Assembly (NCBI RefSeq): GCF_004785645.1 | Contig: NZ_SRPE01000004.1 | Coordinates: 124,001 to 188,000 of the forward strand | From: Empedobacter tilapiae | Lineage (GTDB): Bacteria > Bacteroidota > Bacteroidia > Flavobacteriales > Weeksellaceae | Length of the DNA: 64,000 nt | Direction of reading: 5' to 3' | Shown here: positions 17,539 through 27,715 of the stretch, piece by piece | Layout of the letters: each line of letters starts with the position of its first letter | Numbering within the stretch: the first letter of the stretch is position 1 | Position numbers and translations under genes: made by a program | The notes under the pieces: generated by a model | Databases searched by the model: none | What the model was told of the DNA's origin: nothing | Seen by the model: the letters and a program-made list of their open reading frames with translations, nothing else

Positions 17539-19029
17539 TTATATATTTTTAGAATTTGCACAGCTATAATCAACTGGACCATCGTTTGGAATATCTTTTA
17601 AAATATCTAGTAAATAATCCCAGAATTTTTGAACTGAAGCAATTTCTACTTTTTCGTCAGGAGAGTGAGCGCCAGAGATATTAGGACCGAAAGAAATCAT
17701 ATCTAAACCAGGATAATTTGTTCCAATGATTCCACATTCTAAACCTGCGTGACATGCTACAACTTTTGGTTCTTGTCCGAATTTTGAAACATAAATACCT
17801 TTCATCAATTCTAAAATTTCTGAATGTGTATTTGCTTTCCAACCAGGGTAAGAACCAGAGAATTTAACCTCAAAACCACCTAATTCAAATCCTGATTTTA
17901 ATGTTTGTGCCAACGCTTCTTTACCCGATTCTATAGAAGAGCGTGTCAAACATAAAACACGAGCGTTACCGTTGATAACTTCTACGCGCGCTACATTATT
18001 AGACGTTTCTACTAAACCTTCAACATCTGGACTCATTCTGTAAACACCATTGAAAGCAGCCATTATAGTTTGAATAAAAACTTTAGAGTCTTGTGCTGAT
18101 ATTGCAGAAGTTACTTCGGCAACCTCTAAAGTAATCACCATTTTAGGTTCTTTCGTTTCGTATTCTTCAATAATTTCTGAACGTAGAGTTTCGTAAGTAG
18201 CTTTGAAAGCATCCACTTTGTCTGTAGGAATCACAATTGTAGCCCAAGATTCGCGAGGAATTGCATTACGCAAACTTCCACCTTCCATATGAGCGATTTG
18301 CAAACCAAACTCATTTCCAGCGTTTAACAAACGAGCGATTAATTTATTCGAATTTCCTAAACCTTCGTGAATTTGTACTCCAGAGTGACCTCCGTTTAGG
18401 CCTTTTAATGTTAAAGTAAAAGCCGTTCCGTTTGTATTTTCAGGAGTATAAGTTTTAGTAGCAGTAACATCAACACCACCGGCACAACCAATATCTAATT
18501 CATCATCTTCTTCTGTATCTAAATTTAACAAGATTTTCCCAGATAAGAATCCAGCTTTCAAACCTAAAGCACCAGTCATTCCAGTTTCTTCGTCAATCGT
18601 AAAGAAAGCTTCGATAGCAGGATGAGGAATGTCTTTCGATTCTAAAATAGACATAATTGTCGCAACTCCAATTCCGTTGTCAGCACCTAAAGTTGTTCCA
18701 TTTGCAGTTACAAATTTATCATCTTCAATGTACATTTCAATTCCTTGAGTATCAAAATCGAATTCTACATCATTATTTTTTTGACAAACCATATCCAAAT
18801 GTGATTGCATCACTATTTTTTTACGGTCTTCCATTCCTGGATAAGCTGCTTTTTTGATCAAAACATTTCCTACTTCGTCCGTTTCGACAGGCAAACCTAA
18901 GTCTTCACCAAATTTGATGATAAATTGACGAACTTTTTCTTCTTTTTTAGAAGGTCTTGGAACTGAGTTTAATGCTGAAAAATTTTTCCAGATTGCTTTT
19001 GGTTCCAAATTAAGAATATCGTTATTCAT
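17539..19029 (-). CDS. pepD: Aminoacyl-histidine dipeptidase (beta-alanyl-/Xaa-His, M20C)
   Basis: 496 residues from the ATG at 19029. The M20 metal ligands are visible in QSHLDMVCQ, GADNGIG and DEETGMTGA, and in the C-terminal CHAGLECG and GPNISGAHSPDE segments; a dimerisation domain lies between. The enzyme cleaves cytosolic dipeptides such as carnosine-like Xaa-His and Cys-Gly. Start choice: in-frame TTG and ATG codons at 19053 and 19050 overlap or abut a TAACTTTG -7 box (19051-19058), so transcription should begin downstream of them and the next ATG (MNNDILNLEPKAIW) is the likely start. Homologues begin at the same point. Confidence 0.92.
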   Translation of the reverse strand: MNNDILNLEPKAIWKNFSALNSVPRPSKKEEKVRQFIIKFGEDLGLPVETDEVGNVLIKKAAYPGMEDRKKIVMQSHLDMVCQKNNDVEFDFDTQGIEMYIEDDKFVTANGTTLGADNGIGVATIMSILESKDIPHPAIEAFFTIDEETGMTGALGLKAGFLSGKILLNLDTEEDDELDIGCAGGVDVTATKTYTPENTNGTAFTLTLKGLNGGHSGVQIHEGLGNSNKLIARLLNAGNEFGLQIAHMEGGSLRNAIPRESWATIVIPTDKVDAFKATYETLRSEIIEEYETKEPKMVITLEVAEVTSAISAQDSKVFIQTIMAAFNGVYRMSPDVEGLVETSNNVARVEVINGNARVLCLTRSSIESGKEALAQTLKSGFELGGFEVKFSGSYPGWKANTHSEILELMKGIYVSKFGQEPKVVACHAGLECGIIGTNYPGLDMISFGPNISGAHSPDEKVEIASVQKFWDYLLDILKDIPNDGPVDYSCANSKNI

Positions 19030-19050
19030 TGTTTGTTTTTTATTGTTCAT

Positions 19051-19058
19051 CAAAGTTA
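19051..19058 (-). promoter_or_regulatory. -7 box of pepD
   Basis: TAACTTTG on the minus strand fits TAnnTTTG. It overlaps the longest possible pepD start, which decides for the internal ATG at 19029. Confidence 0.55.
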
Positions 19059-19268
19059 CGGAATTGCTCGGAATAGTTAAAAGAAAGAGATTTTAAATTT
19101 ACCTTATTAAGTTGTATTAATATCTAATCATTCTTTTATACTATTTATTTATGGTAATTAAAACTTATTATGAAAATTTAGAACAGTATAAATAAAATGA
19201 AAGAAAAGTAGAAGTATACTGCCGAGAGAGCAGAGGAATATAAGAAGTATAATCTTGTTATAAAATAA

Positions 19269-19344
19269 GAAGCTTCTCGTTATATAACGGGAAGCTTCCT
19301 TTTGAGTAATTAGAAGCTTTTTATTGGTAGATGAGAAGCTTCTA
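19269..19344. terminator. Two adjacent hairpins sharing the GAAGCTT repeat
   Basis: The pepD-M28 intergenic stretch (about 310 bp) holds a 14-bp stem with one wobble at 19269-19298 and a second stem, TAGAAGCTT / AAGCTTCTA, at 19311-19344 followed by a T run on the plus strand. GAAGCTT occurs four times in 70 bp. They probably end the minus-strand M28 transcript, but the better T run is on the plus strand. I saw no gene in the rest of this stretch. Confidence 0.5.
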
Positions 19345-19367
19345 GTTTTTTATTTGTAATTAGATAT

Positions 19368-20393
19368 TTATCTTGTGGAAGGCATTGGAGATTCTTTGTC
19401 TACAACGGGTCTATTTTCAGCGTTTGCTAAAATCCAAATAGTATTGAAAGCTAATTTTGTACGACGTGTTAACAAATCATATTCAATTTTATCTGGTGTA
19501 TCTCCTGGTTGGTGATAATCATCGTGTACACCATTAAAGAAGAAAACAGAAGGAATGTTATGTTTTGCAAAGTTGTAGTGATCAGAACGATAATAAAAAC
19601 GATTAGGATCATCAGGCGTATTATAACGCATATCCAAATTAATGCCCAAACCATCATTTGCTGCTAAGACAGCTTTATGTAAATCAGAGGATAACATTTC
19701 TGAACCAATTACATACACAAAATCTCTTGTTTTTTCATTATGTTCATAATCTACACGTCCAATCATATCAATATTAACATTTGCAATTGTACTTTCTAAT
19801 GGGAAAACGGGATGTTCTGAATAATATTTAGAACCTAATAATCCTTTTTCTTCACCAGAAACATGCAGTAATAAAACAGATCGTTTTGGACTAATTCCTT
19901 TCTTTTCAGCTTCTCGTAAAATGCGGCCTATTTCCATAACAGCAACAGTTCCAGATCCGTCATCATCTGCTCCTGCATAAAGTTTACCATTTTTTATTCC
20001 TTCGTGATCATAATGAGCAGAAATGACCACAATTTCTTCAGGTTTTTCAGAACCTTTGATAAATCCCATAACATTACGCATCTGACCTTTTACACGGTTA
20101 AAAGTACTTGCAGGAATAATTTGAAAATAATTATTATTAGGTCCATTTATTCCTAATTCTTTATAATAATTAGATATATAATTACCCGCTTTTACTTCAC
20201 CTTCGCTTCCTGCATTTCTACCTTCCATTTCTGTTCCAGCAATGATGTAAAGCTGTTTTTTTAATTCAGCTTCAGAAATTTTATCTGTATATTTTACAAG
20301 ACTTTTTTGATATTTCTCTTGAGAAATTGGTTTTGTAGAATTACAACTTACTAAAGTAGCAGCTAAAGCAATTGCAAATAAAAATTGTTTCAT
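19368..20393 (-). CDS. M28 family zinc aminopeptidase, lipoprotein
   Basis: 341 residues. A lipobox LVSC places the lipidated Cys at position 17, so the enzyme is membrane-anchored outside the cytoplasm. The M28 zinc ligands appear in order: HYDHEG, GADDDGSG, SGEEKGLLG, an Asp in VNIDMIGR, and HDDYHQPGDTPD. The family removes N-terminal amino acids. It shares direction with pepD and the S46 peptidase but has its own start region. The specificity (Leu-type, general) cannot be read from sequence. Confidence 0.9.
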   Translation of the reverse strand: MKQFLFAIALAATLVSCNSTKPISQEKYQKSLVKYTDKISEAELKKQLYIIAGTEMEGRNAGSEGEVKAGNYISNYYKELGINGPNNNYFQIIPASTFNRVKGQMRNVMGFIKGSEKPEEIVVISAHYDHEGIKNGKLYAGADDDGSGTVAVMEIGRILREAEKKGISPKRSVLLLHVSGEEKGLLGSKYYSEHPVFPLESTIANVNIDMIGRVDYEHNEKTRDFVYVIGSEMLSSDLHKAVLAANDGLGINLDMRYNTPDDPNRFYYRSDHYNFAKHNIPSVFFFNGVHDDYHQPGDTPDKIEYDLLTRRTKLAFNTIWILANAENRPVVDKESPMPSTR

Positions 20394-20507
20394 GTAAATT
20401 TTTTAATTTAAATTTAAAATTAATCTAACCCAGCAAAAGAAAAAAGAAATTTTGTATAAAAAACCAATATTTATGCGAAATCTATCCATTTTTGGAATTG
20501 ACTTTTT

Positions 20508-20515
20508 TATATTTG
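20508..20515 (+). promoter_or_regulatory. -7 box of the amino acid permease
   Basis: TATATTTG, an exact TAnnTTTG match, 18 bp before the ATG at 20534. A TTTG lies upstream but closer than the usual -33 spacing. Confidence 0.5.
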
Positions 20516-20533
20516 CCCGTTTTTAAATAAATT

Positions 20534-22441
20534 ATGTCACAATTATTCAGAAAAAAATCTGTTGAGTCTATTTTAGCAGAATCAGCTAAAAATACGACTA
20601 CAATGAAAAGAACTTTAGGCGTTCGAGATTTAACAGGTTTTGGTATCGCCGCGATTGTTGGAGCTGGTATTTTTAGTACTATTGGTCGAGCAAGTTTTGA
20701 AGGTGGACCTGCAGTTATCTTCTTATTTATATTTACAGCAATAGCCTGTGGTTTTACAGCTTTTGCATATGCCGAATTTGCTTCATTAGTACCTGTTTCG
20801 GGAAGTGCGTATACCTATAGTTATGTTGCGTTTGGAGAATTATTTGCTTGGGTAATTGGTTGGGCATTGATAATGGAATATGCAATAGGGAATATTGTAC
20901 TTGCTATTTCGTGGAGTGATTATTTTACCACTTTACTCTCCGGAATGGGGCTTCATCTGCCAGAATGGATGACTATGGATTATTTCACTGCGAGAGAAGG
21001 TTTTGAGTTTGTTTCAAATGAATTAGCGAAAGGTAAAACATTAGAAGGAATTGCAAATTCGCCTTATGCACAAGAGATTCCAAAATATTTAGCCTTTAAA
21101 GATGCGCCATATCTAGGATTTAATTTAGTTGTAGATATTCCAGCTTTAATTATTACCTTTTTGATTACAGCGCTGGTTTATCGTGGAATTAATGAATCGA
21201 GAAAAGCAAGTAATGCAATGGTTGTGTTAAAATTAGCTGTAGTGCTTTTAGTAATTGTTGTTGGTGCTTTTTATGTAAATCCTGATAATTGGAATCCTTT
21301 TGCTCCGAATGGAATAGGAGGTGTATTGGCTGGAGTTTCATCTGTTTTCTACGCTTATATTGGGTTTGATGCGATAAGTACAACTGCGGAGGAATGTAAA
21401 GATCCGAAACGCGATTTACCTCGTGGAATTTTTGCATCTATTATTATTTGTACTGTTTTATATGTGTTGATTGCTTTGGTGATAACAGGGATGGTACATT
21501 ATTCTGAATTGAATGTTGGAGATCCTTTAGCCTATGTTTTTGATAAAATAAAGGATTTAAAATGGTTGGCTGGAATTATTGCTTTTTCGGCTGTAGTTGC
21601 AATGGCGAGTGTATTTATAGTATTTCAGATTGGACAACCTCGTATTTGGATGACGATGTCTCGCGACGGTTTATTACCAAAGAAATTCTCTACAATTCAT
21701 CCAAAATTTAAAACACCATCTTTTGCTACTATATTTACTGGATTTGTAGTTGGTGTTCCTATTTTATTTACAGACTTGGAATTGGTTGTAGATGCTTGTT
21801 CTATCGGAACTCTATTTGCATTCGTTTTGGTTTGTGCTGCTGTTTTAAAGATGGATGCTGATCCAAATGCTAGAAGAGGAAATTTCAAGACACCTTTTAT
21901 TGATGCAAAATATATAATGCCAATTGTTACAGCTGTTATTGTATTTTTATGCGCAACAACATTTAAAGATGATTCGATTGATTTCTTTACAAATAAGCCA
22001 CAACCTATGCCAGTTGAACATTTTGTAAGTTCATTAACACCAAAAGAATTAAAAGATTCTTATACAACAATTAATGAATTAACGGGATCTGAAATCGAAT
22101 TTTTAGATGATTATTTGACGCAATTAACACCTGAACAATATAAATCTACATTGAACAAATTGCCAGTTTACGAGGATAAGAAAATGGAAAAAGGTTGGGA
22201 TGTTTTCAAACACAAAATTCCAATGATTCTATTTTTAATGATTTATGTTTTTATGGTTGTCAGAACTTTTTTCAAAAGAACTTCTATTATTCCATTAGCA
22301 GGAATGTTGTGTTGTTTTTATATGATGGCACAATTAGGACTTAAAAACTGGATGATTTTCTTAATTTGGATAGCAATTGGTTTGACAATTTATTTTACTT
22401 ACGGTTATAAACATAGTAAACTGAGAAATCAAAATTCATAA
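20534..22441 (+). CDS. APC-family amino acid permease
   Basis: 635 residues with about 14 hydrophobic segments. The N-terminal substrate-binding signature LTGFGIAAIVGAGIFSTIG (about 34-52) is the unwound-helix motif of APC/CAT-type transporters; FYAYIGFDAISTTAEE (about 272-287) is a second conserved block. A polar stretch of some 65 residues (about 485-555) separates the last two or three membrane segments and is longer than in typical family members. It imports amino acids into the cytoplasm, in line with the surrounding peptidases. The substrate is not determinable here. Single gene with its own terminator. Confidence 0.88.
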   Translation: MSQLFRKKSVESILAESAKNTTTMKRTLGVRDLTGFGIAAIVGAGIFSTIGRASFEGGPAVIFLFIFTAIACGFTAFAYAEFASLVPVSGSAYTYSYVAFGELFAWVIGWALIMEYAIGNIVLAISWSDYFTTLLSGMGLHLPEWMTMDYFTAREGFEFVSNELAKGKTLEGIANSPYAQEIPKYLAFKDAPYLGFNLVVDIPALIITFLITALVYRGINESRKASNAMVVLKLAVVLLVIVVGAFYVNPDNWNPFAPNGIGGVLAGVSSVFYAYIGFDAISTTAEECKDPKRDLPRGIFASIIICTVLYVLIALVITGMVHYSELNVGDPLAYVFDKIKDLKWLAGIIAFSAVVAMASVFIVFQIGQPRIWMTMSRDGLLPKKFSTIHPKFKTPSFATIFTGFVVGVPILFTDLELVVDACSIGTLFAFVLVCAAVLKMDADPNARRGNFKTPFIDAKYIMPIVTAVIVFLCATTFKDDSIDFFTNKPQPMPVEHFVSSLTPKELKDSYTTINELTGSEIEFLDDYLTQLTPEQYKSTLNKLPVYEDKKMEKGWDVFKHKIPMILFLMIYVFMVVRTFFKRTSIIPLAGMLCCFYMMAQLGLKNWMIFLIWIAIGLTIYFTYGYKHSKLRNQNS

Positions 22442-22448
22442 TAGTTCT

Positions 22449-22476
22449 AAAAGCGATTCAATTTTGAATCGCTTTT
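22449..22476 (+). terminator. Intrinsic terminator of the permease gene
   Basis: A perfect 13-bp stem (22449-22461 / 22464-22476) followed by T residues, 8 bp past the stop codon. Confidence 0.85.
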
Positions 22477-22534
22477 TTATTGAAATTATTTTCTCAAAAA
22501 AGTTATATAACTTCTTTATTTCACATCAAAACTT

Positions 22535-22542
22535 TACCTTTG
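22535..22542 (+). promoter_or_regulatory. -7 box of aspS
   Basis: TACCTTTG, an exact TAnnTTTG match, 20 bp before the ATG of aspS, implying a very short leader. Confidence 0.55.
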
Positions 22543-22562
22543 CTCAATAAATTTGACGACAA

Positions 22563-24320
22563 ATGTTTAGAACTCATACTTGTGGTGAATTAACACAAGC
22601 CAACATTAATGAAAAAGTAACGTTAAGCGGTTGGGTATCAACGCTACGTGACAAAGGTTTTATGATGTGGATCGATTTACGTGACCGTTACGGAATCACA
22701 CAAATCATCTTAGATGAAGAACGTTCTTCAAAAGAATTATTTGAAACTGCTCGTCATTTAGGACGTGAGTTCGTAATTCAAGTTACAGGTACTGTAATAG
22801 AAAGAGCTTCAAAAAATCCAAACATTCCAACAGGAGATATCGAAATCTTAGCAGAAAATATTAAAATTCTTAATGAATCTGCTTTACCACCTTTCACTAT
22901 TGAAGATAATACAGATGGAGGAGAAGATATCCGTATGAAATATCGCTATTTAGATATTCGTCGTAATCCAGTAAAAGAAAAATTAATCTTCCGTTCTAAA
23001 GTAGCTCAGGAAGTTCGTAAATATTTAGATGCACAAGAATTCGTAGAAGTTGAAACTCCTGTTTTGATTAAATCTACACCAGAAGGTGCGCGTGATTTTG
23101 TGGTTCCATCTCGTATGAATCCAGGAGAATTTTACGCATTACCACAATCACCACAAACATTCAAACAATTATTAATGGTGGGAGGTTTAGACCGTTACTT
23201 CCAAATTGTAAAATGTTTCCGTGATGAGGATTTACGTGCAGACCGTCAACCAGAGTTTACGCAAATTGACTGTGAAATGTCGTTTGTTGAACAAGAAGAT
23301 ATCATGAATGTTTTCGAAGGTTTGGCAAAACATTTATTACATACCTTCAAAGGTTTAGAGTTTGGAGATTTTCCTCGTATGACATTTGCTGAAGCAATGC
23401 GTCGTTACGGAAATGATAAACCAGATATTCGTTTTGGAATGGAATTCGGTGAAATTACAGACTTAGCGAAAGGAAAAGATTTTAAAATATTTGATGAGCA
23501 AGAATTAATCGTCGGTATTGTTGCTGAAGGATGTAATTCTTACACGCGCAAAGACATTGATAAATTAATTGAATGGGTTCAACGTCCACAAATTGGTGCG
23601 ACTGGTTTAGTTTGGGCTCGTTATAACGAAGACGGAACGTTCAAATCATCTGTAGATAAATTCTATTCTCAAGAAGATTTAGCAGCTTGGGCAGAACGTA
23701 TGAATGCAAAACCAGGAGATTTGATGCTGGTGATGTCTGGGAACACAAACAAAGTACGTGCGCAATTATCTGCGTTACGTATGGAAATTGCCGAACGTTT
23801 AGGCTTACGTAATCCTGAAGTTTTCGCACCGTTATGGGTTGTAGATTTTCCATTATTAGAATGGGACGAAGAATCTGAAAGATATCACGCAATGCATCAC
23901 CCATTTACTTCTCCAAAACCAGAGGACATGGAATTAATTTCTACAAATCCAGGTGAAGTTCGTGCAAATGCATATGATTTAGTTTTAAACGGTAATGAAA
24001 TCGGTGGAGGTTCTATTCGTATTTACGATAAAGATGTTCAAGCAAGAATGTTCGAATTATTAGGATTTACACCAGAGCAAGCAGAAGCACAATTTGGTTT
24101 CTTAATGAATGCTTTTAAATATGGAGCACCACCTCATGGAGGTTTAGCATTCGGATTTGACCGTTTTGTATCTATTTTAGACGGTTCTGAAACAATTCGT
24201 GATTACATTGCATTTCCTAAAAACAATTCAGGTCGTGATGTAATGATTGATGCTCCATCTCCAATTGATCAAACTCAGATGGAAGAGCTAAATATCACAT
24301 CTACTTTCAAAGAAAAATAA
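22563..24320 (+). CDS. aspS: Aspartyl-tRNA synthetase
   Basis: 585 residues, the bacterial-type length. An N-terminal OB-fold anticodon-binding domain (about 1-105) precedes the class II core. Motif 2 is [18 protein letters not shown] (about 219-236), the bacterial GAD insert lies around 280-410, and motif 3 is [10 protein letters not shown] (about 527-536). It charges tRNA-Asp with aspartate in the cytoplasm. Monocistronic between two clear terminators. Whether it is discriminating or also charges tRNA-Asn cannot be decided from this window. Confidence 0.97.
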   Translation: MFRTHTCGELTQANINEKVTLSGWVSTLRDKGFMMWIDLRDRYGITQIILDEERSSKELFETARHLGREFVIQVTGTVIERASKNPNIPTGDIEILAENIKILNESALPPFTIEDNTDGGEDIRMKYRYLDIRRNPVKEKLIFRSKVAQEVRKYLDAQEFVEVETPVLIKSTPEGARDFVVPSRMNPGEFYALPQSPQTFKQLLMVGGLDRYFQIVKCFRDEDLRADRQPEFTQIDCEMSFVEQEDIMNVFEGLAKHLLHTFKGLEFGDFPRMTFAEAMRRYGNDKPDIRFGMEFGEITDLAKGKDFKIFDEQELIVGIVAEGCNSYTRKDIDKLIEWVQRPQIGATGLVWARYNEDGTFKSSVDKFYSQEDLAAWAERMNAKPGDLMLVMSGNTNKVRAQLSALRMEIAERLGLRNPEVFAPLWVVDFPLLEWDEESERYHAMHHPFTSPKPEDMELISTNPGEVRANAYDLVLNGNEIGGGSIRIYDKDVQARMFELLGFTPEQAEAQFGFLMNAFKYGAPPHGGLAFGFDRFVSILDGSETIRDYIAFPKNNSGRDVMIDAPSPIDQTQMEELNITSTFKEK

Positions 24321-24338
24321 ATAGAATTTTAATTATAG

Positions 24339-24375
24339 AAAAAGGTCTAAGATGTAAATCATCTTAGACCTTTTT
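24339..24375. terminator. Intrinsic terminator of aspS
   Basis: A perfect 16-bp stem (24339-24354 / 24360-24375) with flanking A and T runs, so it can also end transcripts arriving from the minus strand. Confidence 0.88.
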
Positions 24376-24395
24376 TCATTGAATTCAAAATATAA

Positions 24396-24527
24396 TTAGT
24401 TCATATTTATGATAAAGTCCTCATGTAATATCGTTGATTTTATGAATCTAACTGATTTTGAAAAAAATAATATTTTATCGATTGTATATTGTTGTGGTTG
24501 TAAATCTTCTGAGTAGAATTCTATCAT
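24396..24527 (-). CDS. Tiny ORF (43 residues), paralogue of the ORF at 25397-25525
   Basis: ATG at 24527 and TAA at 24396. The core YTIDKILFFSKS and the end FIINMN match the layout of the second tiny ORF on the far side of the sigma factor gene (STVDKLLAFSKS and LNINLN at its end). It lies 45 bp downstream of the sigma factor stop, same strand, and ends just before the aspS terminator. Short proteins of this DxLxxYSKS type are, from memory, frequent in flavobacteria, with no known function. Coding status is inferred from the resemblance. Confidence 0.55.
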   Translation of the reverse strand: MIEFYSEDLQPQQYTIDKILFFSKSVRFIKSTILHEDFIINMN

Positions 24528-24572
24528 CTTAAACTTATTTATTGTAAAACGCTAAATACATAAGTTTATTTT

Positions 24573-25166
24573 TTAATCGATTGTTAAAATAATGTTATTA
24601 TTTTCTATAACTTTTCTTAGATTAATAATTGCATAACGCATCCTTCCTAATGCAGTGTTTATACTCACATCCGTTTCTTCTGCAATTTCTTTAAAACTTA
24701 ATTCTTTAAAAATTCTTAATTCTAAGACTTCTCTTTGATCTTCAGGTAATTGAGTTACTAAGTTTCTTAAATCATGCTCAATTTGAGTTTTAATAAGTTT
24801 AGTTTCTGAACATTCGTCGCAAATTCCAATAAAATCAAAAATGTTAAAATCATCACTGTAGCCAACTGTTTCACTTACAGTGGGCATTCTTTTATTTGAT
24901 CGAAAATAATCGATAGTCAAATTATGAGCAATACGCATAACCCAAGGTAAAAATTTTCCTTCTTCGTTATATCGTCCTCCTTTTAAAGTAAGGATAACTT
25001 TGATAAAGGTATCTTGAAAGATATCTTCAGTTACATCTTTATCTAAGACTTTAGAGTATATAAAACTATAGATTCTTCCTTTGTATTTCTCTATTAATGT
25101 TTCTAAAGCATTTTCATTACCTCTTAAATAATCTTGAATTATTAGAGAGTCATCTTCATAGTTCAT
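24573..25166 (-). CDS. ECF-type RNA polymerase sigma factor
   Basis: 197 residues from the ATG at 25166. Region 2 contains the DVTEDIFQDTFIKV core-binding helix and the following YNEEGKFLPWVMRIAHNLTIDYFR; region 4 ends with LRIFKELSFKEIAEETDVSINTALGRMRYAI. The ORF is open to 25229, but a TATATTTG -7 box (25227-25234) overlaps that extension, so the shorter start is preferred. No anti-sigma gene with membrane segments is adjacent; the neighbours are two tiny related ORFs, one on each side. The target regulon is unknown. Confidence 0.9.
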   Translation of the reverse strand: MNYEDDSLIIQDYLRGNENALETLIEKYKGRIYSFIYSKVLDKDVTEDIFQDTFIKVILTLKGGRYNEEGKFLPWVMRIAHNLTIDYFRSNKRMPTVSETVGYSDDFNIFDFIGICDECSETKLIKTQIEHDLRNLVTQLPEDQREVLELRIFKELSFKEIAEETDVSINTALGRMRYAIINLRKVIENNNIILTID

Positions 25167-25226
25167 AGTAGCAATTGTTAATAATAAAGTAGAATTTAAT
25201 CTATAGGCTGTATTTTTTTGTTTATC

Positions 25227-25256
25227 CAAATATAGTTAAACAAAATTTTGTTACAA
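25227..25256 (-). promoter_or_regulatory. Promoter of the ECF sigma factor gene
   Basis: Minus strand: TTG at 25256-25254, a 19-bp spacer, then TATATTTG at 25234-25227, a good fit to the Bacteroidota TTG/TAnnTTTG pair. It gives a leader of about 50 nt to the ATG at 25166. Confidence 0.65.
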
Positions 25257-25396
25257 GTATTTTAACATAAAAAATCTAAATTTTTTTTAAAAAGTTCTTA
25301 AAAAAATAAATAAATGTTAATTTTTGTAAATTTTATTAATTTAAAATTTACATTATTGTGGATTTTATAAAGTGATAGTAGTTAGTAAAATAAGAG

Positions 25397-25525
25397 TTAG
25401 TTTAAATTAATATTTAGTTGAGATCCCAATTTTTTTACTTTAACACTTGATAAGGATTTAGAAAAAGCTAATAATTTATCTACAGTTGATTTTTTAGGGC
25501 CAACATTTTGTAATTCTTTTCTCAT
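25397..25525 (-). CDS. Tiny ORF (42 residues), paralogue of the ORF at 24396-24527
   Basis: ATG at 25525, TAA at 25397. It shares STVDKLLAFSKS, a Lys pair and the terminal LNINLN with the ORF downstream of the sigma factor gene, and has a similar length. It lies 230 bp upstream of the sigma start on the same strand, with the sigma promoter in between. Except for this ORF the 405-bp gap between the sigma and gapA genes holds only the sigma promoter and the gapA terminator. Confidence 0.6.
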   Translation of the reverse strand: MRKELQNVGPKKSTVDKLLAFSKSLSSVKVKKLGSQLNINLN

Positions 25526-25587
25526 TTTATATTATTTGTTAAACTAAAATCAAATATTAGTCCATAAAATATTAAGAAAATATTAAA

Positions 25588-25619
25588 AAAAAGTCTTTCC
25601 AATTTTGGAAAGACTTTTT
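25588..25619 (-). terminator. Terminator of the pfkA-gapA unit
   Basis: A perfect 15-bp stem (25588-25602 / 25605-25619), 15 bp past the gapA stop, with a T run on the minus strand. Confidence 0.85.
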
Positions 25620-25634
25620 AATGTGTGTTATTAC

Positions 25635-26660
<1,026 letters not shown>

Positions 26661-27644
26661 TTAAATTGCTAATATATTGGCAACTTTTATTAATTCTGAA
26701 TCAATTTCATTATGTTTTTTTATAGCTTCATCAATAGGAGTAAAAACTACTTTATTAGAACGAATACCAGCCATTAAGTTAGTTTGACCATTTAATAAAC
26801 CTTCTACAGCTGCAATACCTAAACGACTTGCTAAAACACGATCGTGACAAGATGGAGAACCTCCACGCTGAATATGCCCTAAAACTGTGACACGGATATC
26901 ATATTCTGGATGACGATTTTGAACTTGTTTTGCTAATTCGAAAACACCTCCTAGTTTTTCTCCTTCTGCAACTACAACAATGCTTGATTTTTTTCCAGAC
27001 TTCTCAGAACGTTCTAAAGAAGAACATAAATCCTCAACACTATCACGCTCTTCAGGTATTAAGATATCTTGTGCTCCAGAAGCAATACCACTATTTAAAG
27101 CGATGAAACCCGCATCTCGACCCATCACTTCAACAAAAAATACACGATCATGTGAAGTTGCAGTATCTCTTAACTTATCAATAGCATCAATTACAGTATT
27201 TAAAGCAGTATCATATCCGATTGTGAAATCTGTTCCAAATATATCATTATCAATAGTACCTGGAATTCCTATAAAAGGAATGTTAAATTCTTTATGGAAT
27301 ATGTTTGCACCTGTAAAAGAACCATCTCCTCCAATAACAACTAATGCATCAATATTATTTTGTTTAAGATGATTATACGCTTTTTGACGACCTTCTATAG
27401 TTTTAAATTCAGCTGATCGAGCTGTTTTTAGAATTGTTCCACCTTGGTTGATGATGTTTTTTACAGAACGCGGACCTAATTCAATCATGTCATTATTAAT
27501 CAAACCTTCATAACCTTGGCGGATACCAACAGATTTGATGTCATAATATTTACATGCTCTTACAACAGCACGTAGAGCTGCATTCATTCCAGGTGCATCT
27601 CCTCCAGATGTTAATACACCTATTTTTTTTATATTATTTTCCAC
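26661..27644 (-). CDS. pfkA: ATP-dependent 6-phosphofructokinase
   Basis: 327 residues. ATP-site glycines are in LTSGGDAPGMNAALRAVVR; the catalytic GTIDNDIFGTD motif (Asp base) lies around residue 129; MGRDAGFIA and HIQRGGSPSCHDR form the sugar and effector sites. GGDGSFTGA carries the Gly characteristic of ATP rather than pyrophosphate use. First gene of the pfkA-gapA pair, with a TATATTTG -7 box 19 bp upstream. Confidence 0.97.
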   Translation of the reverse strand: MENNIKKIGVLTSGGDAPGMNAALRAVVRACKYYDIKSVGIRQGYEGLINNDMIELGPRSVKNIINQGGTILKTARSAEFKTIEGRQKAYNHLKQNNIDALVVIGGDGSFTGANIFHKEFNIPFIGIPGTIDNDIFGTDFTIGYDTALNTVIDAIDKLRDTATSHDRVFFVEVMGRDAGFIALNSGIASGAQDILIPEERDSVEDLCSSLERSEKSGKKSSIVVVAEGEKLGGVFELAKQVQNRHPEYDIRVTVLGHIQRGGSPSCHDRVLASRLGIAAVEGLLNGQTNLMAGIRSNKVVFTPIDEAIKKHNEIDSELIKVANILAI

Positions 27645-27662
27645 TTATCCTTTATATTAAAT

Positions 27663-27670
27663 CAAATATA
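27663..27670 (-). promoter_or_regulatory. -7 box of pfkA-gapA
   Basis: TATATTTG on the minus strand, an exact TAnnTTTG match, 19 bp before the pfkA ATG. No clear -33 element. Confidence 0.55.
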
Positions 27671-27715
27671 AAAAAAAAACAGAATATTATTATTATAGGT
27701 AATATTAAAGATAGA

